From Jacaranda mimosifolia (taxonomy: Eukaryota; Streptophyta; Magnoliopsida; Lamiales; Bignoniaceae), in contig CM032121.1 of NCBI GenBank assembly GCA_018894105.1, positions 2,605,507 to 2,669,506 on the forward strand: DNA of 64,000 nucleotides, written 5' to 3'. Under the pieces are notes generated by a model, which was given only the letters and a program-made list of their open reading frames with translations, was not told the origin of the DNA and did not search any database. Shown here piece by piece: positions 12,341-24,175 of this stretch (position 1 is its first letter; every line of letters starts with the position of its first letter). Made by a program: the position numbers and the translations under genes.

Positions 12341-13334
12341 TTCTAGCATTCTGATTCCTCATGGTTAGATGCTCCACAAAATCCACATTGCTTTCGTGGC
12401 CTCTCTTGAGTCAAATTTGCCATCTCGCCATACTGAAGGGCTTATTGGGTAGTGCTTCCAACCTGAAGCTTTGATTGTTTTCTTTCGATATTACTATGCC
12501 CATCAAGGTGCATCTTTTCCTTTTGGCCCATATCCTCAATTTTTTAGATTTCCTATAGCTCTCACTCAAGTTGCAGTGCCTTGCTTACTACTTGGTTGAA
12601 GTTCGACAGCTCGCAAGTAGCTAGACCTCTTCTTAATTGCGGCCGCAACCCCTGTATGAACCGTCGGGTCTATCGACCTTTATCATCTTGTATGTAGGGA
12701 GCATATTGTATCACTCGGCTAAAAGTAGCCTCATACTGACTAACAGACTGTGCCCCTTGTATAAGGTCCATAAGTTATCTTTCTCTTGCTTGCTTCACCA
12801 CTTTTGGCACATATTTATTCATGAATTCTTGGGAAAAATTCTCCTAAGTTCAGTAGGTTCCTTCAGCCATCTACCTGCAATCACTTATCTTCCACCAACT
12901 TTGAGCGAAACCTTCTAGAAAGAATGTGGCAAATTGAACCTTCTGCTTATCTGAATGGCGTAGTGTCTCGAAAATATTTTCTAAACTCTCAATCCATTCT
13001 TCAGCTCTTCTATCATCAAGGCCTCTTAAGAACTTCGGGGGCTGAAAATGTAGGAACCATTCCAACGCCCGATCTCCAGCCATCTCATAAACAACTTTTG
13101 CTCCACCACCTGGCTGTTGACCCTGTTGCCCAAATCTCGGTTCCCTTTGATAACAGGATTTGCTAGCTGATCAACTGAAGGGGTTTGCGAAACCTTTTCT
13201 TCTTGCATAGATTGAGAGTAAGCAGGTGTCCTTTGTCTTGGAGTCTATCTGTCATTGACCCGTTGCCCGGGAGGTCTTCCCCATTTTCCAGTTCTAGGCA
13301 AAATGGGTGCACCAGAACTTTCTTGAGATGCCAT
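12341..13334 (-). pseudogene. Broken gag of the gypsy element
   Basis: The ATG at 13334 begins MASQESSGAPILPRTGKW and stops after 29 codons. Downstream frames carry the retrotransposon gag domain, including PPKFLRG, AEEWIESLENIFE and the FLEGFAQSWW helix (12900-13060). A further stretch resembles the gag C-terminal domain (RRGLATCELSNFNQVV, about 12585-12640). A CX2CX4HX4C zinc knuckle (CGFCGASNHEESEC) lies at 12346-12387. At least one in-frame stop and one frameshift separate the pieces, so no full Gag can be made. Confidence 0.87.
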
Positions 13335-13632
13335 CTATCAACTCTTCCAAGCTTCCAAAGATAAAAGAAGGAGAATAATTAGATGAAATTAATCCAAACT
13401 CATAGATACAAAAGTCTTAATCTTTCTACTAGAAACGACAAGATCCCATGGACATCCTGCAAACACAAACTCATCTTCCTAATATCAACTGATCAAATTC
13501 ATCTTAAATCCTTGAATCACATAAGAGCTTTCCAATACGCAAAATACCTAAAATTCATACTCAAACTAACCTAAACAAAAGATCAGTCACGAATCCCAAT
13601 TATGTTCAATGCCTAGGTCATCGACAAACCTA

Positions 13633-13645
13633 GGCTCTGATACCA
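13633..13645 (-). other. Primer-binding site (tRNA-iMet)
   Basis: TGGTATCAGAGCC on the minus strand, four bases inside the 5' LTR. This is the complement of the 3' end of plant initiator methionine tRNA and fixes the element's orientation. Confidence 0.92.
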
Positions 13646-13649
13646 ACTC

Positions 13650-16317
13650 TGTGGCACCCTACTTAGGATAATCCCTAAGCTGAGATATCACCAGTTCAAA
13701 CTTAAATCGTAACTTATAAACAATCAATTGGCTTATCAGAACTTTTCAAAACTTATCAGAGACAGTAGTAGACTTTAACTTAATCAAACTTCCACAAAAG
13801 TACTATATAAATGTCATAGATGATTCCATAACATTCAACATAATACACACATACTGTCAATATTTAATTCAGACCTAACATATCACAACATCTCTAAGTT
13901 ATACAAAATGTCCAAAGGTACCCATAAGCAAATGTCTTTTCTATTACAAAATATGTTATCCAAACCTAGAGTCCAAGCTCATCACTCAGTCCTGTCTGGG
14001 AAAATCAAGATAATACAGGAGGGTAAGTCCAAAGGACTTAGTGAGGGATAATCGTAATCATAAGCAATAGGGATCTGCCGAGAAAGAATCAACTCAACAG
14101 ATCATAATTTGACAGTTAAAATAGGAACATATCAGATACAAATAACAGTTTTAGCAAATAGGAATCTCTCCTTCCTCATTGCTTCGTGAATAGTTTACAA
14201 ACAATCGGATACAGTCAGAACAAACAAACCCGAGTTATACACAGTTCAACAGAACAAACTTAACATGTATATCAGAACAACTTTATTCCAATCGATCAGA
14301 CATATCCAAGCGCGACAACTTGACATAAGGTAGATGCCTAGGAGTATCCCTAGCACACTGTCGATACCTAGTAATATCTCTAGCATATTGTTGATACATA
14401 GAAGCATCTCTAGCATATCACTGATACCCAGGAGTATCCCCAGCGTATCCTATATACCTAAGCATTTCGCTAAGATTGGCACTTGGCCCAAATATATCTC
14501 TGTACATATAACATATATTAATCAATCGAATTTGCTGATGAGGCAATAGTATAATGTATAACAGTCTAAATATGCCAACATGGTAAATTATTAACTTACA
14601 AAATAGGAACTGAACAAGACTAAACGTGTAATAGGTAGGATGAGTTCAAATCGATCGAGATAGTGTGTGTTATTGGCACCATAACAGAAATACTAAGTTC
14701 GTATTAGAGCAAATTTCAAAAAATAACCCTCACAGGGGTATACCAATCAATTAACAAATAACAAGCAAGATTTTGAACAATTCACAAATTTCAATAAACA
14801 AGATACAGTACAATACAGAAACTAGTCTAACCCTTAACATAATGACAGATAGGTGCGAGAAAGTGCCAGATTAGCAAACCCTCACCTCCGTCATCTCAGA
14901 AAACTGCAATAACCAATTACTAATCCGCGGGACCCACTTCTTCGTCACCTAACCAAAAGATTAAATCTACGGTCAAAATCCTCATTCGACCTTAAAATTA
15001 CAATCATACAAATAATAGTCTAAAATTGATTCCTAAACGGCTAAATCGATAGTTAAGGGGTTAAATTGACATTCTCAGTAAAGAAGATGCTAAATATGCC
15101 GGTCTCGATAAAGGGATATATCAAGTCCTTAATCACATAACTAACCTTAATATCGTGCTAAGTCAATAATAATATTCCAATTATCCTCAATAACCCAATT
15201 TTATTACTTAGGTCTCAATTCACAAAATTAGGATTTTCTCTTCTGATTAACTCAATTAATTCCAAAATTATCATTAAAATAATGCAAATCTAGGTCCACT
15301 AAGTTACAAAATTTCACATGCATGGTCCATCTTAATTACTATATCAAATTCTTACATCAATTCCTCAATAATACACAAGATTCGGAAGGCAAAATAAATG
15401 GTACAAAACCTAAAACCTAAATCCGGTCATTACCCAAGATCTCTTAATCGGAACCTCAAAATCACAAATTAAGGGTGTCACCACGATCGCCCCAATAAGG
15501 CGAAGAAACTACCCCAGTACTGTCGCCGGAGTGGAGTCTTGACACCACCAGAAGATGCACATCAGCTCAAATATCATAACGTCCAGGTCAATTCTAGCTT
15601 TCGCCACCATGAAAGCCCTCAATTTCACCTCCAATCACCTAGGCCACCACTCGTCACTATGACTGAAATTCTTCAACTCCTCCATTGACGGTGGCCCAAA
15701 CCTGAAATTGAAAGCATCAACACATTCACCGAGCTGAGTTCTACTGGAAAAACCACCTAGAATCTAGCTTCCACTGTCGCTCAACTAGGCCTGTCAACTA
15801 CTACTGTGGCTGAGACTTCCAACACAAATTTTGGCTGCCTCACTGGTAGGTTTGGGGAGAAAATGGTATGGTTGAGTTCCCGGAAGTGAGGGGAGGCTTT
15901 GGCAATTTTTGGGCTAGCCGGAAGGGTTGACGAGGGGTGCGTGGGTGAAGAATAAAGAATATTTGGAGAGGGGGATGAAATATATAAGACAACTTTCTGG
16001 AATCACAAATTGACCCCCAAAACTTCTGTCTAGCTTCCAATTGAGTCCTCCAAGGTTTTGGCACTTTTCAATTCAGTCCTCCAATTCCTTAGTGCATCAA
16101 ATTGACCTAGTTGATCCAAAATAATTCCACTTTGACCCATAAAACTTTCAATTGTTGGTCAATCAAGTCTTCTCAAATTGCGATTCGATCCCAAAACTTT
16201 TGATTTTTATACAATTAAGCACTTCTTATTTATTTCCAAGCCCTAAAATCCGACCAACCAATATTTTGATTTCTAAATCCTTATTTTGTCAAAATACTCC
16301 ATTTTAGGGATGTTACA
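13650..16317 (-). repeat. 5' LTR of the gypsy element (2668 bp)
   Basis: Ends TGTGGCACCC and GGGATGTTACA. Partner of 7923-10744, shorter mainly by loss of three minisatellite units and part of the GC-rich island. It has a four-unit 30-bp repeat at 14333-14452. Confidence 0.9.
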
Positions 16318-17883
16318 AATAACATTGATAAAATATTTAAATATTAAAAAACTATCTAATTAATTTAAAATAAAAAAAATTAAAATTATGTTATAAAAAA
16401 ATATTAAAATTTTCTATTAAATGAACTTTAAATCAATTAAAAAGAAAAAAATATTCTTATATTATGATAATTGGGGAAAGAGGTCTTACAACTAAAAATA
16501 TAGAATTCTACTACGAATAATGTGAAAATAAAATGTAAAAAGAATAATTATAAAATAACAAAATTTACATATAAAATACATAAAATATTTATCTATTAAT
16601 CTTGTGATAAATTAAATTTGTAAGATAGAATTTTATGAGAAGAGTACTTAATATGGTGCTTATAAAATAATTTTAAAATTATAAACTTATTTAGTGAGAT
16701 AAAAATATAATAATAGATATTTTTTGAATTATCTTATGATATAGAAATTTATATTATAATTTTGGATAAACACAACATGATATTTTATTTATGATTGATA
16801 ACTATAAGTTGATTGTATTAAAATGAGATATAAAAGTAAATAAACAACCAATGAAAAATGTTCAATTGAATTAAAAAAACTCAAAATTCTAGAATTTGAC
16901 ATGTGGACAACACAATTAGAATCAAAATTGTACAATTAAATAAGTACATAACTGTGCTATATATCTATGTATTTATACTATTATATATAGCACAACAGTG
17001 TGGGACCCATAATTATGCAATTGTGATTTTAATTGCGCAATTTTAGCCAAATGGCAAATTCTTAGAATTTTGAGTGTTTTAATCAATTAAAAAATTTTCA
17101 TTAGTTGTTGATTATTATCTCTAACCGATATAATTGTATCTTATCTCTAATTTTCTTTCCTTTGAAATTATAAATATACTTAATAATATTTCATAATCTT
17201 TATTAAAAAACTAGAAGTTTGAGAAATGAATAATTATAAATTAACTGATATATAAGAGCTCAATTTATCAAAATCTTTAAAATTTAATTATTTTTACAGT
17301 AATATTTTTTAGATATGTAAAATACTTTTAGATAAAACTATATATATAGAATTTAACAAATAATTTAATTTGAAGAATATTTCAAATATAAACAGTTACT
17401 TCTTACAACAATTATAAACTCTAAACTTTATTTTAGTTTTTAAAATAAAACAAGTTTAAATCATTTTAGTTTTTTAGCAATATAATAGAGAACTTATTTT
17501 TAATTATTTGAAATTAGTTCTTTTATATGGGACCCGTATATAGTTGACATAATTGAAAATTTTCAAAAGCTTGATAAATGACTACTTAAATAGCAAATAA
17601 TATCAATATTTATATTTTTCAATATACTTATTTAAATAATTTTATAATTATATTGCCTACTTTATTTTAATATTTTTGCTTATAATAATTCATAAAAAAT
17701 ATTTTACATGGAAATAATGATGTCAGGAATTTTTTTTGATTGAAAGTAAGTATCCATTTTATTATATGTACATATCTATATATTTATAAAAGAAACTTAT
17801 ATATGAGAGAGTGATATTTTAACTTGATTTAAATATTGAAAATTTACTTATTATTTTATTCATGTGCATAATATTTGTTATTT

Positions 17884-18313
17884 GGGCTATGTTTGGTTAC
17901 ATTTTGGCAAAACAAAATTGTTTTGCCAAAATAAAACCAAACATACATCATTTTTCCCTCCAGAATGTCAAATTAGTTTTAAATACCCTCTTCTATCTTT
18001 CATTATCTCCAAAACTTTTTCATTTTTCAATATATATAAAATATATTTTATTATTATTCTTACTATAAAAAAATTACTCAATTCCATCTTCACCCCAAAA
18101 ACCCAACAAAAGAGCATTGATTTGATCGTTACAATAAAAATCGTCTCCTCCCAAAACATAAACAAACATATCAAAACTCTCCAAAATAATTTTTCAACTA
18201 TTTCCCAAAATATATTTTTAACAAACGTTCATCATATTCCCAACTTCACATTCCCCAACCCTACTCCCAAAATACATAATAGAAAGAAAAAAAACCGTAG
18301 CCAAACATTACCC
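17884..18313. mobile_element. MITE with 58-nt palindrome, about 430 bp
   Basis: Termini GGGCTATGTTTGGTTAC and, inward from the right, GGGTAATGTTTGGCTAC form the inverted repeat. The sister Helitron E2 reads straight through this point (GTTATTTGATAA), which proves insertion. Bases 17888-17945 form a near-perfect palindrome. Termini resemble Tourist/PIF-Harbinger MITEs, but a clean TTA target duplication is not visible. The 150-codon open frame across it is a by-product of low-complexity sequence. Confidence 0.72.
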
Positions 18314-18778
18314 TGATAATTTTAAAACAATAAAATAACTACAGATATAAATTAATATAAATAAATTTTACTTATCAAAATTTTATAGAATATTGTGAGA
18401 TGTTTTAGTTTATAAAAATTGCATGTTACAAGCTAGGTACTGAATTAATTATCAAATAATAACTTGTTGTAATTTATTTTCGTAGATAAAGTATAAAGAG
18501 GTTTACATATTTACTATAACAAAAAAACACTTAATATTTAAAAATCTCAAATGTCATTAAAATTGTAACTATAACTTCTATATCATTAAGAATTCATATA
18601 AAAAAATTATATTTAAAAAAATTATTTGCTTACTTATCATATCAAAATATGTATATATATATCTAATTTAAAAAGCATATTTAGTTAAATATTCTGCTAT
18701 ACTTTTATTTTCTTAATTTTTTCATTTATTTGTTTAAATTCTATCATTTTAATTTTTTTGTATAATTTATAAACTTAG

Positions 18779-21683
18779 GTAACGCCTCGACTAGGAGGCG
18801 CCTACTTTCATTCGAGGTGCTACTCAATTTAAACCACAAGTTCTCTAAATTAGAAAAGATACCTCATTAGAAAAAAAAACAAAAAACAAATATTTAATCC
18901 CCATATATGTCATCCCTCAACAGTCTAAATTGTCACCCAAGTATCATAGGTAACACTTGACATTTCAGATCTACATGTCATATTCATATCAGCAACTTAT
19001 CAGGCTACAATCCGTATATCCCTGTAATCATTGGGCTTATTTGCTCATGTGTCGGTTGGGCTAGCCGCTAGCATATCTTCCTTACTCGTCTTTATTTGTG
19101 GTAAAGAATGGAAGAGAACAATAAAATAACGTAAGTTTGAATGACTTAATGAGATAGTTTAACACTAATAACAGAGTGAAAATTGCTCAAACATTGTAGA
19201 AGCAACAAGTAGATGCATTAAAATTTTCAGAAGTCATGAGAGAAGATTTTAGTCAAAATTTAAAGTGATCTACCTTACCACCATCCCATACCAATGATGA
19301 GACTTCACAATATTCACTGTCTCTCATAGAGGTTTCAAAGCGTAAATATTAAGCTGAGAAATTAATCACTTACAATTTAGTAAACATTTTCAAAGAAAAA
19401 CTATTAGTAGTTCTCCTACCTTTCAAAAACATGAAAATCCTTATCCCTCCAGCTCGGCTTGGATAATTAAACAAACAAAAGATATGGCTAGCTGCATGTC
19501 TTATCCTCCCTATAGCTAGGTACCTCCAACTGACTACGAAGCCAGATGTATTCAATGGGGTATCAATCGAAGATCGGTCGCCGTCGGTCCATTCCGCCTG
19601 ACTCATTTCCTAAAGCCAATCCCAGGGCCCACCCCCAAGGGAATTTATCATATTCACATATGTCATATAGCTTCTCCAACAGCATTTCAAATAACATATC
19701 AAGTTGCCATGTTGACATACAAATTAATTCAGCACTAGGCTAGTTTCCAAAAAGACATGGCGATAAAAACATATACTTCGAAATCACTTTTCAGGTTTCT
19801 CAACACAATCGCCAATTTCAGGTAAAGCGATATCAATCAATATCAACAAAAGTGCTCAATATAAAAAGGGCGATATTGAGTACTATTTTCAACACATAGA
19901 TTAAAAGGAAGTGAACAACCAGGATATATTAACCAGTATATATGTTCTTTTCCTAGCAAGAAAATCTCATACTATCGAGTACAAACTCACCTGGTAAATG
20001 CAGAGGAATCCCTAATTGTACGGGCGCTCAAGCCCTACCTTCCTAATCAACTGAGTGCTATCATAAGATACCTGAGTTATCGTTCTATCAATATTCTGAT
20101 TCTTAAATATAAATATGGTTAATATCTTTATCAAACTTAAGGTTATTCTAACACTTGAGTTCAATTATATCTTATCTCAAATGGCCTTAACTTTTCAACT
20201 ACATGACACTTCAGTATTATAAAGCTCTACTGACCCGAGCCCAACCATTCCCACTTTATTGTCTTAATGTTTTAACCGTCTTAATAGTTTTACGTGCTCG
20301 AGCCAACTCAATCCTCAAATTACCCCCAACAAACTCTATTCATCACTTACTTATTTTATGGTATGTGACAAGGGTCCGGGTTCCTAAATCAATTGGGTTT
20401 TATGAGTCGATCCGGTCCAAGTTGAAGAATTCACTCTTGTTCTAACGTTTATATGACTTAATCTTTTTAATTTAACTCAATCCCTCCTCATAAAATAACA
20501 TGTCATATTATCAAGTTCAGGGGCAATATTTAAATCAATATTTCTTAACTTACTAAGCTCAGATCATGTAATTAATTCTTAATTTTACACTTACAACATT
20601 ACGTTATTAGCTTGAGTTAAATTACAACTTGATACTCTCAATTTAATGAACATGTAAGAGAAATTGTGAAAATCAATCGAATTAATATTTGATATGAAAT
20701 TTACAAAAATAGGATTGAATCGAGATCCAATCTCAAGCCAGGGATAGCCCAGACGAGTCCGAAATTCAAATTTACGTAATCTGCCCAAAAATCGCCGCAC
20801 GTGTTGCCTCCAGACCGCCATGCACCACTATCAGAGGTGGAGGCCACCACCACTACCAGGTGCGCCTCGTCTAGATGAACTTAACCCCCAGATCAATTTT
20901 AGCTCTCGATACCTGCACGCTCGCCAATTGGCCATCGAGAGCCATCGCGAACCCTAACCCTCCGCCGTCAACCACCACCCTCAATTCTTCGCCACCAGCC
21001 ATCGAAACACCAAATTGAAACCACCACCAAATAGCCCACCTCATTCCAACAACAACCCATCATAGCCCATGTTGTTCCTATCGCCAGAGGTGGCGGAATC
21101 GCTACCACCGCTGCGCGTCCACCTTCTCCGTCAATTTCCCAATGATTTTGCTGGTGTTTCTAGGTGTTTTTGGTATAGCGTGGTTCAAGGTGACGAGAGA
21201 AGTCTACCCATAGGTTTAGTTTCGAGCTTCGCAGTCGTTCTTCGGTGATCCGACGTAGGGGTTGGTTTGGGTAGTTTTCAAAAATTAAATAAAAATTTGC
21301 CCTTTATTCTATATATATAAACATAATTTTTTGGATATTCATTCTCTACCCCAAGATTTTTCCACTGCTTTCAACTACACCCTTGAAAATTTAAACCGAC
21401 TTCAATTTGGCCCTTACGTTTTAATCGAGTCCTCCAACTTTCAATCCTTACACATTGACCCCCTAACATTCTTAATTCCAGTCAATTAGGTCCAAACTGG
21501 TTTATTTTAAAGTTCTTAAGGTTTTATTTCTCTCACATTGAGCCCCTAAACTTTATAATTTTAAACAATCAAATCTTTTTTTATTTACGATTAAATCCCT
21601 TAATTCTCAATATTTCTATTTAAACTTTAATTAATTTAATTTTAATCAACTTAGATTGATATTCCAAAAATCAGGGTATTACA
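18779..21683 (-). repeat. Solo LTR (gypsy), 2905 bp
   Basis: Flanked by target duplication CTTAG (18774-18778 and 21684-21688). Outer ends GTAACGCCTC (the initial T of TGTAACG is missing) and GGGTATTACA. Internal order is the same as in the other LTRs here, with a GC-rich island near 20800-21140. No internal domain or second LTR follows, so it arose by LTR-LTR recombination. No gene seen. Confidence 0.88.
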
Positions 21684-21845
21684 CTTAGACTTAACAAACT
21701 CTTCATATATCACGACTTAAATAGTACAAATTATCTTCAAACACAATATGTTTAAATTGAAATATTAATATTATTTTATTTAATTAGTAATAGATTTTGT
21801 TTCTTTAGATGAAATTTTCTGTGCATCCCACCGGGTACATGCTAG

Positions 21846-23435
21846 TACTTTTATATATAGCACAATGACGTGGGTCCACAATTTTGTAATTTTTATTTTA
21901 ATTGTGCAATTTTGGCCAAACGGCAAAGTCTTAGAATTTTGATTTAATTAAAAAAATTTCATTAGTTGATGATTATCATCTCTAACCGATATGATTGTAT
22001 TTTATTTCATTCAAAATTCAAAATGTATTTAATAATATTTCATAAGTTTTATTAGAGAACTAGAAGTTTGAAATGAATAATTATAAATTAACTAATATGC
22101 AAAAACTTAATTTATCAAAATCTTTAAATACTTTTAGATAAAACTATATATATAGAATATAATAAATAATTTAATCTGAAGAATATTTTAAATATAAAAA
22201 GTTACTTTATAATAGACTATAAATTGTGAACTTTATTTTTATTTTATTCATTTAAATCATTTTAGTATTTTAGTAATATAATAGAGAATTCATTTTTATA
22301 TTTTAGCAATATAATAGAGAACTCATTTCAATTATTTGAAATAAGTTCTTTTATATGGGACATATATGTAGCTCACATAACTGAAAATTTTCAAAAGCTT
22401 GATAAATGACTACTTAAAAGTCAATAATATCATTTTTTATATTGTTCAATATATTTGGTTAAATAATTTTATAATTATATCGCCTACTTTATTTTAATAT
22501 TTTGGCTTATAATAATTCATAAAAAATATTTTTACATGGATTAATGATGTCAAAACAAAGAAGTTTGATTGAAAGTAAGTATCCATTTAATTATTTGTAC
22601 ATATTTACATATTTATAAAAGAAACTTATATATGAGAGTGATATTTTATCTTCCATTGAATATTGAAAATTTACTTATTATTTTATTCATGTACATAATA
22701 TGTTATTTGATAACTTTTAAAATAATAAAATAACTACATATATAAATAAATATAAATAAATTTTACTTATCATAGTTATATAGAATATTAATAAGAGATA
22801 TTTTAGTTCATAACAATTGCATGCTACAAGATACCTAATAAATTAGTTGTCAAAATAATAACATGATGTAAGTTATTTTCATAAATAAAGTATAAAGAGG
22901 GATATATATATATATTTATTTATTTATACTAGAGCAAAAAATATTTAATATTTAAAAATCTCAAATGTCATGAAAATTGTAATTGTAACTTCCACACAAT
23001 TAAGAAATCATATAAAAAAAATTATATTTTAAAAAATTTATTTGCTTACTTATCATATAAAAATATGTATGTATATAAATATCTAATTTAAAAAGTATAT
23101 TTAATTAAATATTATGCTCTGCTTTTATTTTCTTAATTCTTTCAATTATTTTTCTTAAATTTTATCATTTTAATTTTTTTTTATAATTATAACATTAGAG
23201 TTAGCAATTCTTCATATTCCACAACTTATTTAATTACAAATTATCTTCAAACATAATATTTTTAAATTGAAATATTCATATTATTTTATTTAATTAGTAA
23301 TAGATATTGTTTCTTTAAATAATAAAAATAATTACGATTCATTTATAATCACATGTAGTAAAATAAATATTATTATAAAATAAATTATTTCAACATTAAA
23401 ATTATTTTCAGTGCATCGGACCGGGCACATACTAG
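21846..23435 (+). mobile_element. Helitron E2, 1590 bp
   Basis: Begins directly after E1's CTAG with TACTTTTATATATAGCAC (the first four bases TCTA are missing) and ends with GTGCATCGGACC, GGGCAC, then CTAG at 23432-23435. The 3' hairpin GGTGC-ATC-GCACC of the family is partly kept. Non-coding. Confidence 0.82.
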
Positions 23436-24175
23436 TACTATTATATATAGCACAACGGTGTGGGACCTGCAATTATGCAATTTTGATTCTAATTGTTCAA
23501 TTGTGGCCAAATGTCAAATTCTTAGAATTTTGAGTATTTTAATTCAATTGAAAAAAATTTCATTGGTTGTTTATTTTCTTTTGTATTTCATTTTAATACG
23601 ATCAACTTATCTATTATAACTAAAATATCATGTTGTGTTTATCCAAAATTATAATATAGATTTCTCTCTCTTAAGATAATCTATACTATTATATATAGCA
23701 CAACAGTATGTGATCCGCAATTATGCAATTTTGATTTTAATTGTGCAATTTTGGCCAAATATCAAATTCTTAGAATTTTGAGTATTTTAATTCAGTTGAA
23801 AAAAAATTTCATTGTTGTTTATTTTCTTTTATATTTCATTTTAATGTGATCAAATTATCTATTATAACTAAAATATCATGTTTTGTTTATCCAAAATTAT
23901 AGTATAGATTTCTATCTCTTAAGATAATCTATACTATTATATATAGCACAACAGTATGAGATCCGCAATTATGCAATTTTGATTTTAATTGTGCAATTTT
24001 GGCCAAATATCAAATTTTTAGAATTTTGAGTATTTTAATTCAGTTGAAAAAAATTTCATTGGTTGTTTATTTTCTTTTATATTTCATTTTAATACGATCA
24101 ACTTATCTATTATAACAAAAATATCATGTTTGGTTTATCTAAAATTGTAATATAGATTTCTATCTCTTAAGATAA
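23436..24175 (+). repeat. Three tandem Helitron 5' ends, period about 245 bp
   Basis: Starts at 23436, 23680 and 23929. The second and third have the complete terminus TCTATACTATTATATATAGC, each preceded by AAGATAA. Sequence of the three units is very similar, and the second and third share GTATG(T/A)GATCCGC where the first has GTGTGGGACCTGC. Confidence 0.9.

Larger units (their letters stand above)
7923..16317 (-). mobile_element. Ty3/gypsy LTR retrotransposon with both LTRs, internally deleted
   Basis: It is flanked by the 5-bp target duplication AATAA (7918-7922 and 16318-16322) and is 8395 bp long. Two LTRs in minus orientation enclose a 2.9-kb internal region with a primer-binding site, a purine tract and broken gag-pol. 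Order gag, protease, RT, RNase H, integrase zinc domain is the gypsy (Metaviridae) order. The RT catalytic core, the integrase core and anything after it are deleted, so the copy is not autonomous. LTRs of 2.7-2.8 kb starting TGTRRCAYCCC and the iMet primer site fit the Del/Tekay group, but without integrase/chromodomain the clade is an inference. Confidence 0.93.
5836..16963 (-). mobile_element. Outer non-autonomous Helitron, main part (minus strand)
   Basis: On the minus strand the element ends with GGTACATCGCAC, then GCATGCTAA (CTRR-type terminus, TTAG at 5836-5839 on the plus strand). Host base A5835 precedes it and host base T40517 follows the 5' end, which is the A|T insertion site of Helitrons. 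It has no Rep/helicase and is very AT-rich. Its net length is about 2.74 kb after removing the LTR element (7923-16317 plus target duplication) and the Helitron stack at 16964. The sequence at 16323-16950 is the reverse complement of the 5' portion of the plus-strand members (for example near 23930-24330). The last 12 bases of its 5' end lie at 40505-40516. Confidence 0.82.
16964..21845 (+). mobile_element. Helitron E1 (first of the plus-strand stack)
   Basis: It starts TCTATGTATTTATACTATTA at 16964 and ends CCACCGGGTACATGCTAG (CTAG at 21842-21845). It contains a 430-bp MITE and a solo LTR; net length is about 1.54 kb, close to E2 (1.59 kb), to which it aligns. Non-coding. The unusual start holds three TNTA tetramers (TCTA, TGTA, TTTA) before TACTATTATATATAGC, where a single TCTA is expected. 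Confidence 0.8.

Noticed and set aside
17864..18316. 150-codon plus-strand open frame
   Set aside because: It coincides almost exactly with a MITE, has low-complexity composition (N, I, K, F) and no recognisable domain.
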